The position numbers were made by a program, and so were the translations under genes. Below, piece by piece: positions 60,422 through 64,000 of a stretch of 64,000 nucleotides of DNA; the first letter of the stretch is position 1, and every line of letters starts with the position of its first letter. This stretch comes from Acidovorax sp. 106 (GTDB lineage Bacteria; Pseudomonadota; Gammaproteobacteria; Burkholderiales; Burkholderiaceae_C): assembly GCF_003663825.1 (NCBI RefSeq), contig NZ_RCCC01000001.1, positions 3,790,501 through 3,854,500 of the forward strand, in the 5' to 3' direction. The notes below the pieces were generated by a model that saw nothing but the letters and a program-made list of their open reading frames with translations, did no database searches and had not been told where the DNA came from.

Positions 60422-60856
60422 TCAGTACAGGCCGAACAGCTTGGCGCCAAGCACCAAAGCCAAACCAATGCTCACGGCCAAGGTGAATACGGCGGATGAC
60501 TTGCCGAATTCCTTGGTGACCGCTGCATGGTTCACATCCATCAGCAAATGGCGAAGGCCAGCGATGAAGTGGTGCAGGTAGGCCCAGATCAGTGCCAGTG
60601 CCACCAGCTTGACGAACCAGCCGGGAACAAAATACAAACCTACATTGAAGGCCGCCTTGAATTTGGCGAAAGAGATTTCAGATGACAGAGACGTGTCAAA
60701 CATCCAGAGGATGAAAGGCAGTAAAAGGAACATGATCACCCCGCTGGCGCGGTGCAGAATGGAAACCCATGCTGCTGGCGCCATGCGGTAGGTCGTCAGG
60801 TCCTTGAAGGCATTGATGTTGCGGAATTCAGGCCGTTTTTTGGCTAGTTCGGTCAT
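60422..60856 (-). CDS. sdhC: Succinate dehydrogenase cytochrome b556 subunit
   Basis: This 144-residue protein has three helices and the SdhC signature SILHRASGVIMFLLLPF near residue 30, with the Ser/Arg pair of the quinone site, and HHFIAGLRHLLMD near 90 with the haem-ligand His. The start MTELAKKRPEFRNIN is preferred over a frame opening 17 codons earlier. It heads sdhCDAB-sdhE-gltA; a TTGCAATGCAA palindrome lies upstream at 60920-60930. Confidence 0.94.
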   Translation of the reverse strand: MTELAKKRPEFRNINAFKDLTTYRMAPAAWVSILHRASGVIMFLLLPFILWMFDTSLSSEISFAKFKAAFNVGLYFVPGWFVKLVALALIWAYLHHFIAGLRHLLMDVNHAAVTKEFGKSSAVFTLAVSIGLALVLGAKLFGLY

Positions 60857-60990
60857 GTCTGGTGCTTTCGTGGATGTAACTGCTCTGTAATTTGAAGATG
60901 CAAACAACGCAAAATTCTATTGCAATGCAACAACCGCAGCGCTGTGTCGGGTTCAATTTTTGACCTTTGTGCTCAGGTGCCAGCCTGCTG

Positions 60991-61779
60991 TCAGCTCAGT
61001 TCGTTACGGTAGTGGTGTGTGTCTGTGAGGTACAAACCGCGGCGTAACTCCATCGGAACATCGTTGTAGGTGTAGGCGATGCGCTCCACGCTGAGCAAGG
61101 GTGTGCCGGTCGTCACATGTAGCAGGGCGGCTTGCTCTGCATCGGGCAAAACGGCTCGGATCTTTTCTTCGGCGCGCACCATGCGCACGCCAAAATCAAT
61201 TTCAAACATGGCGTAAGTGGGGCCTTGGTAGTTCGCCATCTGTTCGCCCGTCAGGCCCTTGAAGGCATGGCCTGGCAGCCAGATGTCTTCCAAAATGGTG
61301 GGAACCCCGGCAAACGACAAAATGCGCTTGGCCTGTATCACCGCGTCGCCGCTGCGCAGCGCCAATGTGCGGGCAATTTCGGCAGAGGCGCGCACCCTGC
61401 GGCAGTCGATGATGTTGCGCTGGGCGGGGCCTTCTACGCTGGCGTCTCCGGTGTCGGGCAGTAGTTTCAGGAACCGGTACTGCACGTGCTGCTCGGCATG
61501 CGTTGCCACAAAAGTGCCTTTGCCTTGGCGGCGCATGACCAGATTTTCAGCGGCCAGCTCATCAATGGCCTTGCGGACCGTGCCCTGGCTCACCCGAAAG
61601 CGCGCCGCCAACTCCATCTCGCTGGGGATGGCTTCGCCGGGCTTCCACTCACCTTGCTGCAGGCTTTGCAGGATGAGCCCTTTGATTTGTTGGTACAGCG
61701 GGCTGAACGCAGGCGTTGACAGTCCGGTGGCGCTTTGCGGCGTGGTTGGATTGTCGGCGGCGAACGGGAGCGAAGACAT
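60991..61779 (-). CDS. GntR family transcriptional regulator (HutC/UTRA type)
   Basis: This 262-residue regulator has an N-terminal GntR winged helix (PLYQQIKGLILQSL, then PSEMELAARFRVSQGTVRKA) and a C-terminal UTRA effector domain ending in SVERIAYTYNDVPMELRRG. It lies between sdhC and mdh and probably controls TCA genes on both sides. The ATG at 61779 is preferred: an earlier ATG at 61833 lies inside a predicted -10 (TATGAT) and abuts the operator, so it could not have a ribosome site. Neither start has a good one. The effector may be a TCA or related acid. Confidence 0.82.
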   Translation of the reverse strand: MSSLPFAADNPTTPQSATGLSTPAFSPLYQQIKGLILQSLQQGEWKPGEAIPSEMELAARFRVSQGTVRKAIDELAAENLVMRRQGKGTFVATHAEQHVQYRFLKLLPDTGDASVEGPAQRNIIDCRRVRASAEIARTLALRSGDAVIQAKRILSFAGVPTILEDIWLPGHAFKGLTGEQMANYQGPTYAMFEIDFGVRMVRAEEKIRAVLPDAEQAALLHVTTGTPLLSVERIAYTYNDVPMELRRGLYLTDTHHYRNELS

Positions 61780-61828
61780 GGCGCTGGTCGTGGGGCTGTG
61801 GGGCAGGAGGGCAATTTGAAGCTGCGCA

Positions 61829-61856
61829 ATCATATCTTATATAAGACATAAGACAA
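61829..61856 (-). promoter_or_regulatory. GntR operator and promoter in the gntR-mdh space
   Basis: TCTTATATAAGA (61835-61846) is a perfect 12-bp palindrome, and its half ATAAGAC is repeated seven bases further on. On the minus strand it lies between TTGTCT (61851-61856) and TATGAT (61829-61834), a -35/-10 pair with 16-bp spacer. A GntR dimer here would shut its own promoter and could influence mdh, 136 bp away on the other strand. Confidence 0.65.
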
Positions 61857-61981
61857 ATTGACCGAGGCCATGAAACAGGGGTAAACTCCAAGGCTGTTTG
61901 CGGGGCACGGGCTGCTGGTAACAGGCGCTGGTGCTTGCGTTGCACCTTTACCTGTTTTTGTCACTTCCTGGAGTTTTCACC

Positions 61982-62968
61982 ATGAGCAAGAAGCCCGTCC
62001 GTGTTGCCGTTACAGGCGCCGCTGGTCAAATCGGTTACGCACTGCTGTTCCGCATCGCCTCTGGCGAAATGCTCGGCAAAGACCAGCCCGTCATCCTGCA
62101 ATTGCTGGAAGTGCCTGCCGACGGCCCCCAAAAGGCGCTCAAGGGCGTGATGATGGAGTTGGACGATTGCGCATTCCCCCTGCTGGTGGGTATGACCGCC
62201 CACAGCGACCCCATGACTGCATTCAAGGACGCTGACTACGCTTTGCTGGTTGGCTCGCGTCCACGCGGCCCTGGCATGGAACGCGCCGAACTGCTGGCCG
62301 TCAACGGTGCCATCTTCACCGCACAAGGCAAGGCCCTGAATGCCGTGGCTTCGCGCAACGTGAAGGTGCTCGTGGTGGGTAACCCCGCTAACACCAACGC
62401 CTACATCGCCATGAAGTCGGCCCCGGATCTGCCACGCAAGAACTTCACGGCCATGCTGCGCCTGGACCACAACCGCGCTGCCAGCCAGATCGCAGCCAAG
62501 ACCGGCAAGGCTGTGGCTGACATCGAAAAGTTGACCGTCTGGGGCAATCACTCGCCCACGATGTATGCCGACTACCGTTTTGCCACCATCAACGGCGAAA
62601 GCGTTGCCAAGACCATCAACGACCAGGAATGGAACGCCAACACCTTCTTGCCCACCGTGGGCAAGCGTGGTGCCGCCATCATCGAAGCCCGCGGCCTGTC
62701 TTCGGCTGCTTCGGCTGCCAATGCGGCCATCGACCACATGCGCGACTGGGCCCTGGGCACCAATGGCAAGTGGGTCACCATGGGTATTCCTTCGGACGGC
62801 CAATACGGCATTCCCAAGGACACGATGTTCGGCTTCCCTGTGACTTGCGAAAACGGCGAATACAAGGTCGTTGAAGGTCTGGAAATCGATGCCTTCTCGC
62901 AAGAGCGCATCAATATCACGCTGGCTGAGCTGCAAGGCGAGCAAGACGGCGTCAAGCACCTGCTGTAA
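61982..62968 (+). CDS. mdh: Malate dehydrogenase
   Basis: This 328-residue NAD enzyme interconverts malate and oxaloacetate. It has the nucleotide fold [34 protein letters not shown] near residue 127, the catalytic pair in [14 protein letters not shown] and [12 protein letters not shown] near 185. It matches the Burkholderiales/cytosolic-type enzyme rather than the E. coli type (312). TGGAG lies about nine bases upstream of 61982; the frame opens 17 codons earlier in the leader. Confidence 0.97.
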   Translation: MSKKPVRVAVTGAAGQIGYALLFRIASGEMLGKDQPVILQLLEVPADGPQKALKGVMMELDDCAFPLLVGMTAHSDPMTAFKDADYALLVGSRPRGPGMERAELLAVNGAIFTAQGKALNAVASRNVKVLVVGNPANTNAYIAMKSAPDLPRKNFTAMLRLDHNRAASQIAAKTGKAVADIEKLTVWGNHSPTMYADYRFATINGESVAKTINDQEWNANTFLPTVGKRGAAIIEARGLSSAASAANAAIDHMRDWALGTNGKWVTMGIPSDGQYGIPKDTMFGFPVTCENGEYKVVEGLEIDAFSQERINITLAELQGEQDGVKHLL

Positions 62969-62976
62969 ATCTGCCT

Positions 62977-64000
62977 GTGGTATCCGTGTCTGCCCCTTCT
63001 GAGTCCTCGGGTCTTGCGACCTCCGCTGCCCCAGCGGGCGGGGCAGGGCGGGCACAGGTACCTCCTCGCAGCCTGCTGTTGGGTGCGCAGGCGCAAACGG
63101 GCTTGTTGCCCGTTTGCGACCACTACAGCGGGGTTGAGGCGCGCATGCGCAAAAGCTTGCAGATGCAAGCCGAACTGACCCAAGAATTTGGCACCTGCGT
63201 GGTGGATGTCACCCTCGATTGCGAGGATGGCGCGCCGGTAGGACTCGAGGCCGAGCACGCCCGCCTGGTGGGCGGGTTGGCCGCGCAGGCCCCTGCGGGC
63301 GCCCGTGTTGCTGCCCGGGTGCACGCAGCCAGCCACCCCGCTTTTGCCAACGATGTGGCCACCATTGTGGATTTGGCGGCTGGTCGCTTATGTCATGTGA
63401 TGCTGCCCAAGGTCGAGTCCCTAGACGACGTGTTGGCGGCGGACCGGGCTCTGGAGCGTGCAGGCGCCCCAGGCCTTCCTTTGCACGCACTGATCGAATC
63501 CCCTTTGGCCGTAAAGCATGCTTTTGACATTGCGGCCCACCCCCGGGTACAGAGCCTCAGCTTTGGCTTGATGGATTTTGTGTCGGCCCACGGTGGCGCG
63601 ATCCCTGCCCATGCCATGACGTCACGGGGGCAATTTGCCCATCCGCTGGTGGTGCGGGCCAAGCTTGAAATTGCCGCTGCTTGCCATGCCTATGGCAAAG
63701 TGCCTTCGCATTGCGTAGTGACCGAGTTCACCGACCCAGCTGCAATGCAAGCCGCCGCTACACAGGCATCGCAGGAGCTGGGCTACACCCGCATGTGGAG
63801 CATTCACCCGTCGCAGATTCGGCCCATCTTGCGTGCCTTCGCGCCCGCGATGGATGAGGTGCAGGCGGCATCGCAGATTTTGTTGGCGGCTGAAACCGCG
63901 CAGTGGGCACCCATCAGCCATGGCGGGGTGTTGCATGACCGGGCCAGCTACCGTTTTTACTGGCAATTGCTGGAGCGCGCGCACCGCACAGGTGTCTCGC
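62977..64000 (+). CDS. HpcH/HpaI aldolase / citrate lyase beta (CitE-like) protein, 3' end outside window
   Basis: The frame begins with GTG at 62977 (or 62986), nine bases after mdh, and runs open for 341 codons to the window edge. It shows CitE-like features: [15 protein letters not shown] near residue 73, a [14 protein letters not shown] strand near 125-138, [17 protein letters not shown] near 155 and [13 protein letters not shown] near 185. CitE-like proteins cleave or form C-C bonds of malyl-, citryl- or citramalyl-CoA. The first 30 residues are Ala/Ser/Gly-rich and may not be translated. Downstream of mdh, it may act on a TCA-linked acyl-CoA. Confidence 0.85.
   Translation, partial: MVSVSAPSESSGLATSAAPAGGAGRAQVPPRSLLLGAQAQTGLLPVCDHYSGVEARMRKSLQMQAELTQEFGTCVVDVTLDCEDGAPVGLEAEHARLVGGLAAQAPAGARVAARVHAASHPAFANDVATIVDLAAGRLCHVMLPKVESLDDVLAADRALERAGAPGLPLHALIESPLAVKHAFDIAAHPRVQSLSFGLMDFVSAHGGAIPAHAMTSRGQFAHPLVVRAKLEIAAACHAYGKVPSHCVVTEFTDPAAMQAAATQASQELGYTRMWSIHPSQIRPILRAFAPAMDEVQAASQILLAAETAQWAPISHGGVLHDRASYRFYWQLLERAHRTGVS

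Overview
The window looks like a chromosomal segment of a high-GC betaproteobacterium of the order Burkholderiales, most likely Comamonadaceae (Acidovorax or a close relative). The reasons are the gene order mdh / gntR / sdhCDAB-sdhE-gltA, a Bug-type (TctC) periplasmic receptor, Comamonadaceae-style porin, and a short palindromic repeat that recurs between genes. This assignment rests on gene content and order only. No tRNA, rRNA, CRISPR array, insertion sequence or clear prophage gene was seen.

Layout. 0-5 kb: electron transfer flavoprotein (etfBA) behind a palindromic operator-like site, a long-type acyl-CoA dehydrogenase and a nitronate monooxygenase. 4.9-7.9 kb (minus): a GbsR-like regulator translationally coupled to a cyanide-insensitive-type bd oxidase (cydAB), with a perfect 42-bp palindrome in front. 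8-14 kb: acyltransferase, rnk, a radical SAM protein behind a perfect LexA box, then a HAD / M20 amidohydrolase / cupin group. 14-16 kb: an SbtA-family permease divergent from a CbbR-like LysR regulator. 16-21.5 kb: porin, ModA-like and Bug-type binding proteins, a second LysR regulator and a lipoprotein.

21.7-40.9 kb is one large accessory catabolic region split into two divergent blocks. The minus block holds a three-subunit flavin / iron-sulfur oxidase whose genes overlap by ATGA, an Lrp-type regulator, a class III aminotransferase, a GhrA-like reductase and a double GNAT protein. The plus block holds an aldehyde dehydrogenase, a type II HAD protein, a PuuB-like flavin oxidase, a complete oligopeptide-type ABC importer, a tartrate/D-malate-type dehydrogenase and a succinate-semialdehyde-type dehydrogenase. 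Together they suggest import of an amine or N-substituted amino acid (opine- or polyamine-like), oxidative cleavage, transamination and entry into the TCA cycle. The substrate cannot be read from sequence.

41-50.6 kb: a small membrane protein, a lipid A phosphoethanolamine transferase (eptA) with a PmrA-like box, and a five-gene signalling operon (degenerate GGDEF-EAL-REC-PAS protein, a small Pro/His-rich unknown protein, HDOD protein, soluble histidine kinase, REC-HD-GYP protein). 50.7-55.6 kb: a Tat-exported PhoX phosphatase behind a Pho box, and the formaldehyde detoxification operon frmR-frmA-fghA with two FrmR-type operator candidates. 55.7-64 kb: the TCA block gltA, sdhE, sdhBADC, a GntR regulator, mdh and a CitE-like gene that runs off the window end.

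Several regulatory sites agree with the genes they precede: LexA box / radical SAM, Pho box / phoX, PmrA-like box / eptA, FrmR-type sites / frmR, and a TCTTATATAAGA palindrome between gntR and mdh. The repeat family (about seven copies, one inside eptA) and the five-gene signalling operon are the least explained structures.
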